Made by a program: the position numbers and the translations under genes. A DNA stretch of 64,000 bases from Cardiocondyla obscurior (Eukaryota > Arthropoda > Insecta > Hymenoptera > Formicidae), in assembly GCF_019399895.1 (NCBI RefSeq), contig NC_091871.1:584501-648500 (forward strand), in the 5' to 3' direction. The notes beneath the pieces were generated by a model. The model made no database searches. It saw only the letters and a list, made by a program, of their open reading frames with translations, and had not been told where the DNA came from. Positions 28,758 to 40,160 of this stretch are shown piece after piece. Each line of letters opens with the position of its first letter. Positions within the stretch are counted from its first letter, which is position 1.

Positions 28758-29289
28758 GTATTTATATGTATATTTAACATACTTTTATTTAAAATAATTT
28801 TTAGGAAAAGATTTTTTTTATTTTATTTTATTCCTTGCACGTGTTCAGTTAGTTTGTATGTGACGTGAAGGTTGGGACTTCCTCTTGACGGATAGAGTTT
28901 TGAATGGTTCGATTTATGTTTTCGAACATTTCTGGACCATGTTAGCTCAAAGGAGACCGTGCAGCATCTTTTATTACTTACACGTTTAAATCTCATTCCT
29001 CGATAGGTCCTTCAGGTACTTCGGTCAAGTCCGTCAAACATGTGGAGGATAATTTCATCTATTCGTCCACAACCTTCTTGTAGTTTTCCGCTGGCACGCG
29101 TCTGTTTCCCACCACTCTCCTTGAGTGGTGATACTGATTTTTTTTCTTTTTGCAGTTCCTTATATAGAAATATTTTTAAAGGTTCAGTTGATTTATTTTA
29201 TCCTACCTCAATATATATATATATATACTTATATGTTTAGATTAATAACAACCTTTTCATTGTTCGTTTATGTATTCTAGTCAAACTAC
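28756..29289. other. Spacer between solo LTRs C and D, no gene seen
   Basis: Mixed-composition sequence with short open frames only and a second small (TA)n near 29211. Ends in the CTAC target duplication (29286-29289) of copy D. Confidence 0.5.
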
Positions 29290-31918
29290 AGTTACGTCAG
29301 AGGTTGGAAATTTTAAATGGGTTCATTCACCGTTACTCGGATGCTTAGGAAAAAGGCACGAGAGTAGGTAAAGAGGAGGAAATGGCTTGGAGAGCGACGT
29401 AACAGCCGATCCTTGCGTGGCGCGTATTTAGAGGGCCACGCGTAAACGCACTAGGAATGGGATCGAGTCGGTTGAGTGGAGGAACTAGTGCGTAATATTT
29501 GTTCTTTTTAGGGAAAGAAATTTAATTCTTATTCCCTGGGATAGAACCAGAGGTGGTTTTCGCAACAAGGATACCAGGGTTAAAAATAAATAACTGATTC
29601 AGAAATTCTAGTAATGAAATGCGTAATTTTAATCTTAATTAGAATACAAATTTTGAATAGAAAAATAGATTTAATGAATTTAAAGAGATTATGAGGTAAA
29701 AAGAAAGAGGAAGAGGGCTTAATAAAAGATATAATTTAAACATTTTAAATATAAAAAAAGGAATGAAAGAAAATGAATTACGAATAAAATAATAAAAAAA
29801 ACTAACAATAATAATAATAGCGATTGGTGAACATTATTCTAGATTAATTTCTATGATTTCTGTTATCCGGGCCGTCGACCTCGGGAATACCCTGTCGATC
29901 AACCTGATCGGAGCCAGGAAGGGATGTTCTACTCCGGGATAGTAAATGAGGATATTATGGTCAGGAGTCGCCCTCCTGGCTTCCCTCCTGATCTCCTCGG
30001 GATCAAAGGAATCAGGGCCTATTGTATAGGCCCTTTCGGGGACGGGATCCGTCCACGGAGTGCAGGTGCTCCGGAGGAGTTCGAGGAGAGGATCTACGAC
30101 CTCTCTCTGTTCCTCTTGCTCCTCCACGAACTCTACGCTCGGGACGGGGGAAGGGGAACGTTCCGGGCTGTCAGGCTCATGCCAAGAGATGGTCTCATCT
30201 TCAGCAAAAGAGTCGACCTCCTCGGGTTCCCCAGGGTAAGGAGTCGGTGACCGGACGGGAGAAGAGCATGCCTGAGGAGCAACTCCAGGAGAAGGTCCGG
30301 ACGAGTTCAAAGAAACGTCCGGAGTATAGAAGGGAGTAGTGGGGCGGAATAGCTCCGGTTCAGGTTGAGGGGGCGAGGTCGATTTCGGACGCGACGGCGA
30401 TGGTGTTCGCCCCGGAGTATTCTCTTCCGTTTCTAAATCTTCGTGGCTAATTGGCGAGTTGGGAGGCACGGAAGGCAGAGGAGACCATGAACGCTCAGTT
30501 CTGAGTTTCGGAGGTTCCGGTGTGACCTCCCTTGGCGCTGCCGCGAATAAGAACTGGACAAAGAAGCTTTGAACCAGTTCTCGCAACTCGCGTATTTTGC
30601 GATTTCTTCGGGCGCGACTTTTCTTGATGGATCGAAGATTTTTTGATTCCACTAAAAGGTATGAATTTGAGTTTAATTTTAATAAAATGATTAAAGCGGG
30701 AAATATGTCAGGGCAACACGCTGCATTCCTCCTTCCGGATCTCTCAATTGATCGCTTCGAAAATTCTCCCGGTACCTCTGTCCGGATAGGCCATCACTCG
30801 AGCTAAGGTTTAGATAGTCACCATTTACTGGCAGCATATCGTAACCTCTGTCAGGAGGAGACCCATTAACCGAACCGAATCAAGGGAGAATCCAAAGGAT
30901 ACTAGAGTGATACCTACTTCGGAAAGCGCAAACGGCACCCTGGCAAAACCCACGTCATTCATTTTTCAAGAATAAGAATTTTAGAACTTTAGAATTTTAG
31001 TGGAATCATTTTAAAAAAAGGAGGAAGTAATGAGGTTGAATGAAATAACGAGACTTACTTTTCGATGTCTTCGGTTGCTCTTGGACGAGTCCCTTGCAAC
31101 TTCTTTATTAAGATCGGCTCAGCAGAGGGTCACAAGTCACACATAGTACAATGATATTATCGTGGAAAAATTCAGAGACTGAATGAGAGCGAGTCCCGCA
31201 GGAACACGCGGTTTAATAACCTCGGAAAAGGGGTGGGCTAGCGCCGGATTTCCATTTTTGGAAAAGTCAGTGCTCTGATTTGGCGGCCATGTCCTCCCAC
31301 TTTTCCTTTTCTTAATTATTGGTTACTCCGATCTTATCCCTTCTCTGATTTTCTTAAGCTCTAGTTTTCGTCCTTAGCTTTTTTAATTAGTGGTGTGGAG
31401 TTCCCGATATCTATTGGCTCGAGAGAAAAAACTCGGTTGTACGAAACTCCGCCCGCATGGCTTCCCCTTCCAACCTTCCAGAATATTGTCATTAATAGTT
31501 GGGGAAAAATTCCTAAGGACCCCCTTTCCGTTATCACCGGGTCGCGTTTGTTTATGGGATCCGGTCGCGTGTCATATTCTTATGACTGTGGAGCTTTCAC
31601 CCTCTTTATTTACGTTTCGTAGTCGCGGTCTCAAGTGCTTCACTTATCGCCAGATATTTGATATCGATTCCAAATTGTTTTAGGTTCCTTCTAATATTCT
31701 TTAAAGAGTTTTCTGTTTATATTTCCCGTTGGTATCTATGCTGTGATTGTTCTAAGTTTCATTTAAGCATACGGCGATAAGAATTTCAGAGTGTAAATTA
31801 TTTCTTCTGAAAGCTTGGAAGTTCTCTCTCGTCACCAAATAGTCACGGTTTACTCCTTTTATCTAATTTATTGTACGCGTGTCGGAAAAAAGGAGATGTG
31901 GAGTCCGAGGACGTAACA
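29290..31918 (-). mobile_element. Long solo LTR, copy D (2629 bp)
   Basis: Left end (A/T)GTTACGTCAGAGGTTGG, right end GAGTCCGAGGACGTAACA, with 4-bp target duplication CTAC (29286-29289 and 31919-31922). The first base is A where T is expected. It carries the best-preserved LTR ORF. Oriented opposite to copy B, its nearest relative. Confidence 0.85.
29834..30652 (-). CDS. LTR-encoded basic/Pro-rich protein (intact copy D)
   Basis: A 272-codon frame without interruption. It begins after CCTTTTAG with GTG GAA TCA and has no in-frame ATG upstream, which suggests an internal exon or a non-AUG start. Residues 1-30 are Arg/Lys-rich (nuclear or RNA-binding character), about 30-45 FFVQFLFAAAP, about 50-180 Pro/Ser/Glu-rich and probably disordered, and about 180-272 conserved among the copies (LLELLRSTCTPWTDPVPERA, FDPEEIRREA, IRLIDRVFPR). 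It lies downstream of the LTR TATA box in what would be R/U5. The 3.2-kb LTR at 58291-61519 has a comparable basic, Pro-rich ORF. No known domain recognised; it may be an accessory or Gag-like protein. Confidence 0.5.
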   Translation of the reverse strand: MESKNLRSIKKSRARRNRKIRELRELVQSFFVQFLFAAAPREVTPEPPKLRTERSWSPLPSVPPNSPISHEDLETEENTPGRTPSPSRPKSTSPPQPEPELFRPTTPFYTPDVSLNSSGPSPGVAPQACSSPVRSPTPYPGEPEEVDSFAEDETISWHEPDSPERSPSPVPSVEFVEEQEEQREVVDPLLELLRSTCTPWTDPVPERAYTIGPDSFDPEEIRREARRATPDHNILIYYPGVEHPFLAPIRLIDRVFPRSTARITEIIEINLE

Positions 31919-31922
31919 CTAC

Positions 31923-32239
31923 TTTACGCTTAAGATTATTCATATCGGGTTGGTGTTTCTCAAAAAGAATAACTATTTCAAATTAAAAAAAAAAAAAAAA
32001 TATTTGTATATTTATAATGATAAAAAAAAACAAATACATACTTATTATATAGTTTGCTTTTCTTACTAAGGTTTTTTTTTTTTTTTTTTATAAATGATTA
32101 TTATATGCCTAATATAAAAATCCTTAACTTACTAATGAGTAACATACGATTATATATATATGTGTTTATAATAAATTATAATTACGTGTATATGTGATTT
32201 AATAATAGTAGTATTAAAAGTGATAATAATGACTTAAAA
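31923..32239. other. A/T-rich 3' flank of Tudor gene 2, no gene seen
   Basis: Poly-A and poly-T runs (31985-32000, 32071-32090) and TATA-type repeats; probably 3' UTR and spacer. Confidence 0.5.
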
Positions 32240-32804
32240 TTAGATTTGCCCCGCCATTCTTAGCCGGCGCAGGCTGACCTGTTGCTCAACATTGTTGGGC
32301 CCGGATCTATAATTCAATATCACTCCGGGGCTCTTGTGCGCAACCTCGATGTGTTCGAGCGCATTTGTCAGGTCTCGGTCCTGGAAATCGCTCTTGCCCT
32401 GGATGGAGAATTTCACCTCTGCGAACTCTCCCCAGGATGGCCGGATTATTCGGATTTGGCCCCATTGTTTCTCTAATAGAGCCCTAGCAAGGGCAATGTC
32501 CCGCTCGGTCCATCCGGAGGGGTTGATGGGCCTGATACCATACGTCCCGCATGGTACGGCTTGCCACGGCTGCTCCATAAACCTCTCTTCCAGGCGGCAG
32601 CAATCAAATTTTCGCCGGTGAATTTTCCGCCCCCAATCTCGTAAGTGGATCGTGACGTCAGTGTGCGAGGTTACTTCCGTCACGATCCCCCTCTGCCACC
32701 GTCTTTTCTCTTTGACAGCGACCGTCGTCCCCACCTTGACGCAATCCGGCGCCAGCGTTAGGTTCTTCCCTATACAATTCATTCGAATCGACAAGTATTG
32801 GAGG
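32240..32804 (-). pseudogene. Tudor-domain protein 2, 3' part (gene split by hAT)
   Basis: Continues the frame that begins at 53693-53555. The break point is the 8-bp target duplication ATTGGAGG (32797-32804). The part here holds the Tudor core: GTTVAVKEKRRWQRGIV, VTIHLRDWG and CCRLEERF, then PWQAVPC and a C-terminal section ending at the stop at 32240. With the 5' part the undisrupted frame would be about 231 codons, like Tudor 1 exon 2 (215). Both paralogues have Trp after the Asp of the core. As it stands the gene cannot make the full protein unless the hAT excises. Confidence 0.75.
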
Positions 32805-33140
32805 CAGTGGTCTCAGATTGCAGACGGGCAACATACGCACACTAGGCACAATGCCGTGTCTGTGTACGCCCGCAGCGCCTCCAACGCCTCGGCCAGCGTC
32901 GGCTGCTGGAAGAGCGCAGACGTATGTCATATCTGACTCTGTCTCTCTAGAACTACAGCCGACGTCGTGATAAACTCATTTCTCACCGATGAGCAAACTT
33001 GTAATTTTTTCTTTTATTGCGCAAAAGAACATTATTCAATTAAATTATGTACATACATATATTGATAAATAAAATTTTATTATAAAATTAAATACTGGCC
33101 CCATATTAAATGATATATAATGTATACCGCAATTAAATAA
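32805..33140 (+). repeat. hAT left terminal inverted repeat
   Basis: Starts CAGTGGTCTCAGATTGCAGA. Matches the inverse of 53210-53554; divergence and small gaps increase inwards from about 33035. Confidence 0.9.
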
Positions 33141-33393
33141 TCTAAATAAAAATTAAAATAATAAGAAAAATAAAATATAAAGAGAATAAATAAAATCCAC
33201 TCTTGGCCAACGTGTACGTATTGTTTTTAAACAAATTACTTATTAATACACATATATTAAAAAATAATTACATGTAATATAATAATAAAGTATAAAAAAA
33301 TTAATAATTCTGCTGTGTACACCTTTTTTTGTACATACGCACACGTTGTTGCTCAACGGAAACCGCGAGAAGGTGGTGGTCTCTTCCGTCAGG

Positions 33394-33518
33394 AGGAAAT
33401 ATAAAAAATTGTTTTTTATTATTTAAAATTAAATTAGATAATTAAATAATTAAATAAATAAATAATAAAATAATTAAAAAATTTTAATTAAATAATAAAA
33501 ACAATTTTTTATATTTCC
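33394..33518. repeat. Foldback inverted repeat, about 125 bp
   Basis: GGAAATATAAAAAATTGTTTTTTATTATTT pairs with AAATAATAAAAACAATTTTTTATATTTCC through an A/T loop. Typical of a short MITE; no certain target duplication. The DNA from 33519 to 33980 is A/T-rich and shows nothing else. Confidence 0.6.
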
Positions 33519-33983
33519 TACAAATAAAGAAGAAGTGAAAAGAGAACAAAGAATAGATTAGAAGAATAGATAAAAGGATAGGTAAAAAGAACAAGCAAAA
33601 GGATAGATAAAGTGAACAGATTTAAAGGATAGAGAACAAACATAGTATACAATAGTTGTAAAGAAAATAGAAAAAGATAAGTATAGAAGAGCAACAAAAG
33701 TAACAGTTATGATTGTTAATTAAGATCACTTTATACAATTTATAATATATAAAAAGATTAGAAACAGTATTCCATATACATATATATGTATATATAAATG
33801 TATACATATATGAATGAACTGTTTACTATTATAAGTTATAAATATTATATATCCATACAATAATATACAAAGCTATTAACAGAATAATATCCTGTTTTTT
33901 TTTATAAATTGTCTAAAGTGATCCTCACATTAAAAAAAGCGTATACATGCTTTATTTAATTCTGCAATATATATACATATATA

Positions 33984-34321
33984 CAGGGTGTCTCACCCCA
34001 TGTGTCGAATCCGTTAGGAATAGATAGAACTCCAACACCATTTGCAAAATTCTCAATGGTTATTGAGAAAATTAATTTGTCTAGCGCAAGAGCGATAAGG
34101 AAGCCACGCGTGAGTGAGCGCGACAGGCGACGGCGCCATTCCTAGCCATTCGCCTGTCACGCTCACTCGCCCGCAGCTTCCTTGTTGCTCTTGCGCTAGA
34201 CAAATTAATTTTTTTCTCAATAACCATTGAGAATTTTGCAAAATGGTGTGGGACTTTCTTATTTGTCTACCCGAGTTCTATCTATTCCTAACGGATTCGA
34301 CACATGGGGTGAGACACCCTG
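33984..34321. mobile_element. Palindromic MITE with TA target duplication
   Basis: Arms begin CAGGGTGTCTCACCCCATGT and end with its inverse, flanked by TA (33982-33983, 34322-34323). The arms pair along almost the whole length (about 160 bp each) around a GC-rich centre. The CAGGGTGT ends and TA duplication fit a Tc1/mariner-type non-autonomous element. Confidence 0.75.
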
Positions 34322-34323
34322 TA

Positions 34324-35264
34324 TATTGATGGTGTCGATTTTAAAACTTTCCATCTTAATATTTTTTTTTGTTTTAATTTTCAAAGAAAAAAGTTTTAGA
34401 CCAAAAAGAGAAAACAAAAAATAAAATGTGTTTTATATATTATTAACAAGGAATAAATTCCGTTTTAATGTTATATTTATAACATGTTATACTTTTTCCA
34501 AAATTCTGTGTCTCAAAAAAATTATTTTGCTTTTTATAAATATAATTAATTTATATAATTGTTTAATACATTTTAACAAAATAAAAAAACTAAATTTATT
34601 TGGCAAAAGTTATTGTTACTTTTTAAATTACATTTTTGTTATATAGTAATAATCTTATATTTATTTTCTATATATCTATTTAAAGTTAACTCTATACTTT
34701 GTCATTTTATTGTTATTATATTTTTTAAATGAAAAAGGAGTACAATATTTAATATTATTCAATGTGCACAAGGAAAAATTGTATAACGCGATTTTGCATT
34801 AAGTTATATTAATAAAGTATCTTCAGTTTGAATTAACTAAGTGCATCCATATTCTTCAAAATGAGTGTGGAAACTTCTGAATTTTGATAAAATATTGTTT
34901 TAAATTATTTCCATTTTAAGAGTGTTTTTTGTCCTTTATTTATTTTGTACTTTTATTTACTCCGGGTTGTGGCATATTTCTTGATTTCAGCTAGGTAGGT
35001 CTGTCAAATATGACTTGAATATATGATCACAGAATACGAGTGTTATCTTCGTATACCCAGCTAAAAAGTATACATAGCTATACTTTCATATTAGCCAAAG
35101 CCAGAAATGCCAGAAGGAAGATCTTGCTGAACTGAGAACAGTTTTGAATCTTCTTCAAATCATAATTTTTTTTATTTGTAAAGATGCAGAAAATGTAAAT
35201 AGTACTTTTCCACATTGGGCCACTTCTTAAATTTTTTCATTTTTTGATAATTATTAGCAATCTT
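34324..35264. other. A/T-rich hAT interior, no gene seen
   Basis: Only short open frames of low complexity. Nothing recognisable. Confidence 0.5.
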
Positions 35265-35880
35265 GTATTTCTTGACTTTTTAAAATGTCTTGACTTTCTT
35301 GAACTTCTTGACTTTCTTGAACTTCTTGACTTTCTTGAAATTCTTGAATTTCTTGAACTTCTTGACTTTCTTGAAATTCTTGAATTTCTTAACTTTTTGG
35401 AATGTCTTGATTCTCTTGAACTTCTTGATTTTCTTGACTTTCTTGAAATTCTTGAATTTCTTGACTTTCTTGAAATTCTTGAACTTCTTAACTTTTTAGA
35501 ATGTCTAGACTCTCTTGAACTTCTTGATTTTCTTGACTTTCTTGAAATTCTTGAATTTCTTGACTTTCTTGAAATTCTTGAATTTCTTAACTTTTTGGAA
35601 TGTCTAGACTCTCTTGAACTTCTTGATTTTCTCGACTTTCTTGAAATTCTTGAATTTCTTGACTTTCTTGAAATTCTTGAATTTCTTAACTTTTTGGAAT
35701 GTCTAGAATCTCTTGAACTTCTTGATTTTCTTGACTGTCTTGAATTTCTTGACAGTCTTGCATTTCTTGACAGTTTTGCATTTCTTGACAGTCTTGCATT
35801 TCTTGACTGCCTTGAATTTTTTTACTTTCTTATCTTTATTCAATTTCTTAAATTCCTTGAATTTTCTTCAATTCTTTAAA
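35265..35880. repeat. TTCTTGAAC-type minisatellite with 99-bp higher-order period
   Basis: Basic 9-bp units (TTCTTGACT, TTCTTGAAA, TTCTTGAAT, TTCTTGAAC). A marker phrase TTTTNGAATGTC recurs at 35395, 35494, 35593 and 35692, giving an exact 99-bp (11 x 9) higher-order unit. The 211-codon Leu/Phe/Glu/Asp frame follows from the 9-bp period and is not called a gene. Confidence 0.9.
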
Positions 35881-36253
35881 TTCAAGATTGACGTATTTTT
35901 TTATTTTACGTTGATATAGTATATCTTCAGTATTCTTAATGTTATGTAATTTCTTTTGGAGTATTATATAATATCGATGGAATGATTATGAAGTTGAGGA
36001 ATAACTTTAGTTTAATTCAAACTTTCATATAATTCAAAATATACGTTCGAAATCAACATTAACGATATAAACATTTGATTTAATTGATTTTCATTGTGCA
36101 CATCATAATCTTAATGACTAGTACTCATTTTTTTTTTAAATTATAGAGTTATCTTAAAATAGTATATTTTTAACCGTGCCGCGTCGGTGTGAAACTTTCG
36201 TCACGTCGACGTGAAAATGTGAAAAGATAACATAAGGTGCGCGACAAGTGACA

Positions 36254-36308
36254 ATGGTGCCGTATTACGTACGATTTCACATTTTAGTGCTCTTAATAGT
36301 CTGCGAAG
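36254..36308 (+). CDS. Candidate captured first exon encoding a signal peptide
   Basis: ATG GTG CCG TAT... gives an 18-residue hydrophobic leader (polar start, then HILVLLIVC) ending at GAAG|GTAATT, a plausible 5' splice site. It is preceded by a locally GC-richer stretch (CCGTGCCGCGTCGG..., 36175-36250) that could be a 5' UTR. No downstream exon was identified with confidence; 37370-37620 is of similar composition. If real it is host gene sequence carried inside the hAT. Confidence 0.3.
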
Positions 36309-38194
36309 GTAATTAATATAATATACTTAATGTGGATCATTTCTGAACAAGGAGAGTCTCGACTGAAGCGTAGCACAGTCACGTGGTCGCCATTGAGTCA
36401 CATATATTAGTATTGCAGAAGGATTTTACTCGATTTACGACGCAGAAACATATTCAACGAATACCGATTAGTTAATTAAAACAGCATTCCGATATCTTAC
36501 TCAAGAGCAAACCGATTAATACACCCGGTGCTCCTCATTATTGCGAAATATATTTAATGAAATGAGGTACACATTCTCTCTATCAGTATGCCAAATGCTG
36601 TTGTTTTTTTTTCTTTTCTTTAAATTATAATTATGAGAAAGAACATTTAATATACGACACTTGAGTGTAAAATTTTTTTTACTTTTCAACTTATTTTCTT
36701 TATGTAAAATTAGTAGAAAAATTTGAATAGATAAATTTTGAGACTTGACAACTCATAAATTATAGACGATTAAGATCGAGTATCCCCACGCATGATTTAA
36801 CACACATTGGCTATCACATGGGACATATTTTTAATAGAAGTTTATTTTTCTTTCTTATCTAGAATATTAGTATCCTCTCATTTGTGCTTCTGATTGTAAC
36901 TTAATCTTTTCTTTATGATAACGAAAAAAGAGGAAGTAGTTCTATTAACGAGGCTACGATATTCGTTACTAATACAAACTTGTCTTTCATAATCTTTCTG
37001 ATTAACGTTAACATATAAAGCGTTATAATTTTTTTACTCCCGTTATTGCATCTATTTTCTGAGATCCGAGCTGGAGATAGTAGAAATTAAAATAGCTCTC
37101 GAAAGTTAATAACTTTGCCATTAAATTCTCAAATAAATTATATAGTCTGCATAGCAAAAAAAAAAAAAAATTAAAAATTTCCAAAGTGCTATTGATTAAA
37201 TTAATTAAAACTATCCCAGAAGAATATCATTAATTAAAATAGATACCTCAATTCTGATTTATGTCGTACAAATCTCTTTAATGCGCATGAATGTTTGAAA
37301 CTATCCATGTATTCATAAATCCCAATCTCTCGCATTCTATGTTTTCTACGACTTTTGCGATATACACCCTAGCTGATAATAAGGGCATTATCGAAAGAGG
37401 AAAAACGAACTTCCTTCCTAGTGATCGCCATTTGCGCAGAAACAGACTAACCGGCATGTGCTTTCATACAGAAGAGAGGAGAACCAGATAAAGCCAATCA
37501 TCCGCAGGACATTGCGGCTAACGTGACGACGGTTCTTTTCAGACTGTTAACTATAACTCCTGTCTTCCGTGTTCCCAAGAAAAATTCCCAATCGCTTAAC
37601 AATAAACGTAGTCTTAGTTAAACAAGTGTTACGCAGAAGTATGGCAGGAATTTATTTTTATGTAACAATCTTAAAAAATCTTAAAAATTAAAGTCTAAAT
37701 TTCTGATAATTATGTAAATAAAATTTGCCAAAAAAATCTAATTTTATTAGTTAAATTTTAAAGCAAACACTTTCAATAAAATTATATATTTTTGTCAATA
37801 AAAAAACAAAACAATTTTATTTATCTACACATTAAAAATTAAAAACAATCTTTTTCTCTATTTGGTCTTGTAATTAATATATGAATATTACTTGTATATA
37901 TATTGTATTAAATAAAGCATAAAATCTTTTAATTTTTTGGAATAAAATTTCACTGAAACTATTAAAATGGTACTTTAAAAGATAATGATAATATTGTCAA
38001 TTAAAAATAATGACATTTTGTTTCTTATATTAACATTCATTTTGTGGCAACCATAAAAAGAATTTTAATTCATAATCGTTATTTCAAATAATTATATTTT
38101 TTTAATTTTCGAGTGAAAAATTATTCCAAAAAATTAAGAAAAAAATAAACAAATCGAATATTCAATATTTTAATGATAATGAAGGTTTACAAAA
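36309..38194. other. A/T-rich hAT interior, no certain gene
   Basis: Short frames only. A less A/T-rich stretch near 37370-37620 might be exon debris but shows no recognisable domain. Confidence 0.4.
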
Positions 38195-38405
38195 TCAAGA
38201 TGTGTCACACCAGAGATCAGGACCCCGTGGTTCGTCACTTCCACAGTATTTTATGACTCCAAACCCTCTCTCTGTGTGTGTGTGGGTATGTGTGTGTGTG
38301 TGTGTGTGTGTGTCAAGATGTGTCACACCAGAGATCAGGACCCCGTGGTTCGTCACTTCCACAGTATTTTATGACTCCAAACCCTCTCTGTGTGTGTGTG
38401 TGTGG

Positions 38406-38440
<35 letters not shown>

Positions 38441-38550
38441 AAGATGTGTCACACCAGAGATCAGGACCCCGTGGTTCGTCACTCCCACAGTATTTTATGA
38501 CTCCAAACCCTCTCTGTGTGTGTGTGTGTGTGTGCGCGTGCGTGCGTGTT
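38195..38550. repeat. 118-126 bp tandem repeat with (TG)n tails, three copies
   Basis: TCAAGATGTGTCACACCAGA recurs at 38195, 38313 and 38439; each copy ends in a (TG)n/TGGGTATG run of different length. It abuts the truncated transposase copy. Confidence 0.9.
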
Positions 38551-40160
38551 TCAGTAGCATAAAAAACTGATTTAAAATTATCCGAAATACGAATTGTTCA
38601 ATTTTTATCAACGACGCATTTGAAATTACTAACAATAAATGGATGACGTTTCTTGTACGGTTCATAGATCCCGAATCACTTAATGTCCGAACACAATTAA
38701 TAAAACTAATTGATATTGATGCAAGAGATTGTAGTGCAGAGAAATTATTTAACGCGTTTAAATCCGAAATGTACAAACTACAAATTCCATTTTCTAATAT
38801 TCTCGCCCTGTCATGCGACAATGCTTCCGTCATGACAGGAAAACATTTATCATTTAAAACAAAATTGGAAGAAAGATGTAAAAATTTACTAACATTTTCA
38901 TGTCCTTGTCATTCTGCTGCATTGGCTGCAAACGCTGCATGTGCAGTAATACCTCATATTTGCGAAGAATTTTTAAGAAAAATTTCTACTTATATTAATA
39001 ATAGCCCAAAACGTTTAGCCGTTTTCAATGAATTTACGGAATGTTTCCAAAATAATACGCATAAAATATTAAAATTGTGCGACACTCGGTGGCTGACACA
39101 TTATTCTTGTGTCGACAGAGTTTTAGAATCGTGGGATTCAATACAATATTTTTTACATGACATGGTCGTTAATGAAAAATCAAAGTCTGCGGAATATTTA
39201 TTATCTTTAATGATTAACGTAGAGACAAAAGCATATTTTCTGTTTTTAAAATATATTTTAAATGTTTTCAACACTTTTAACGCGTACTTTCAAGCCGCCG
39301 AAACAAAAATTCATTTACTACAATCTAAATCTGTCGATTTTCTTGTTCAAGTTTGTACAAATTTCTTAAAATTAGACGTCTTAGATAAAATTCTTACAAA
39401 TTTATCATTTAATGAAACGGATAATTATAAACCTCTTTTCGAAATAACTTTAGGATCAGAATGCGAAGATTATCTCAGTGAATTAATGGAAGGACATGCA
39501 AATGTTGTTACAGTTATACGACAAAACTGTTTACAATTTTATATAACTGCTGCGACAGAAATTAAAAAAAGATTACCTGTTAATAATATATTTTTATATA
39601 AACTTCAAGTCTTTTTACCGCAGAAAGCTTTATTTGATAGTAATAGAGATTCGACATTCAATGATGTTTCGTTTATTGCAAAACGTTTATCCGGTTTTGA
39701 CGAAAATAGTTTAAAGCAAGAATGGCTTGCGTTATATTCAGATTTTTCACCTGAAGAAAAACAATCTCTTGCAACAATTAGTGTTGTCATTTTATGGGAT
39801 ATTATGGAAGGTGGTTCGAATTAAAGAAAGAGACTGGAGCGATGTCTGTGCGATGGCTTTATTAGAGAGCGACTGACTGCCCTGGACCGATACACGTCCA
39901 AGGCAGCGATCCTGTTGACACATCCTTCATTGTCTGTCTATTGATATCAGGTATCAATTTGTTGGAAACGCAGCTGAGAGATGCACGCGTGTTTTATCAT
40001 TCTAAATGATGAAGGACGTATCAAAGTTCTAGTCGGAGATACATTACGTAGTGACTAAGAAATTAATCTAAAAGATACGCATTACTACGGGGAAAATTAC
40101 TGCGGGGAAATATCACACTCCCCCTCGTAGAAAAGAAAAGAGAAACGTGCAAAAGGCTTT

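Noticed and set aside
28662..28868. Ile/Tyr open frame
   Set aside because: Translation of a (TA)n microsatellite.
35244..35879. 211-codon Leu/Phe/Glu/Asp open frame
   Set aside because: Follows entirely from the 9-bp repeat period (divisible by 3); no normal composition or start context.
38202..38570. Open frames rich in Cys/Val across 38202-38570
   Set aside because: Produced by (TG)n runs and a 118-126 bp repeat.
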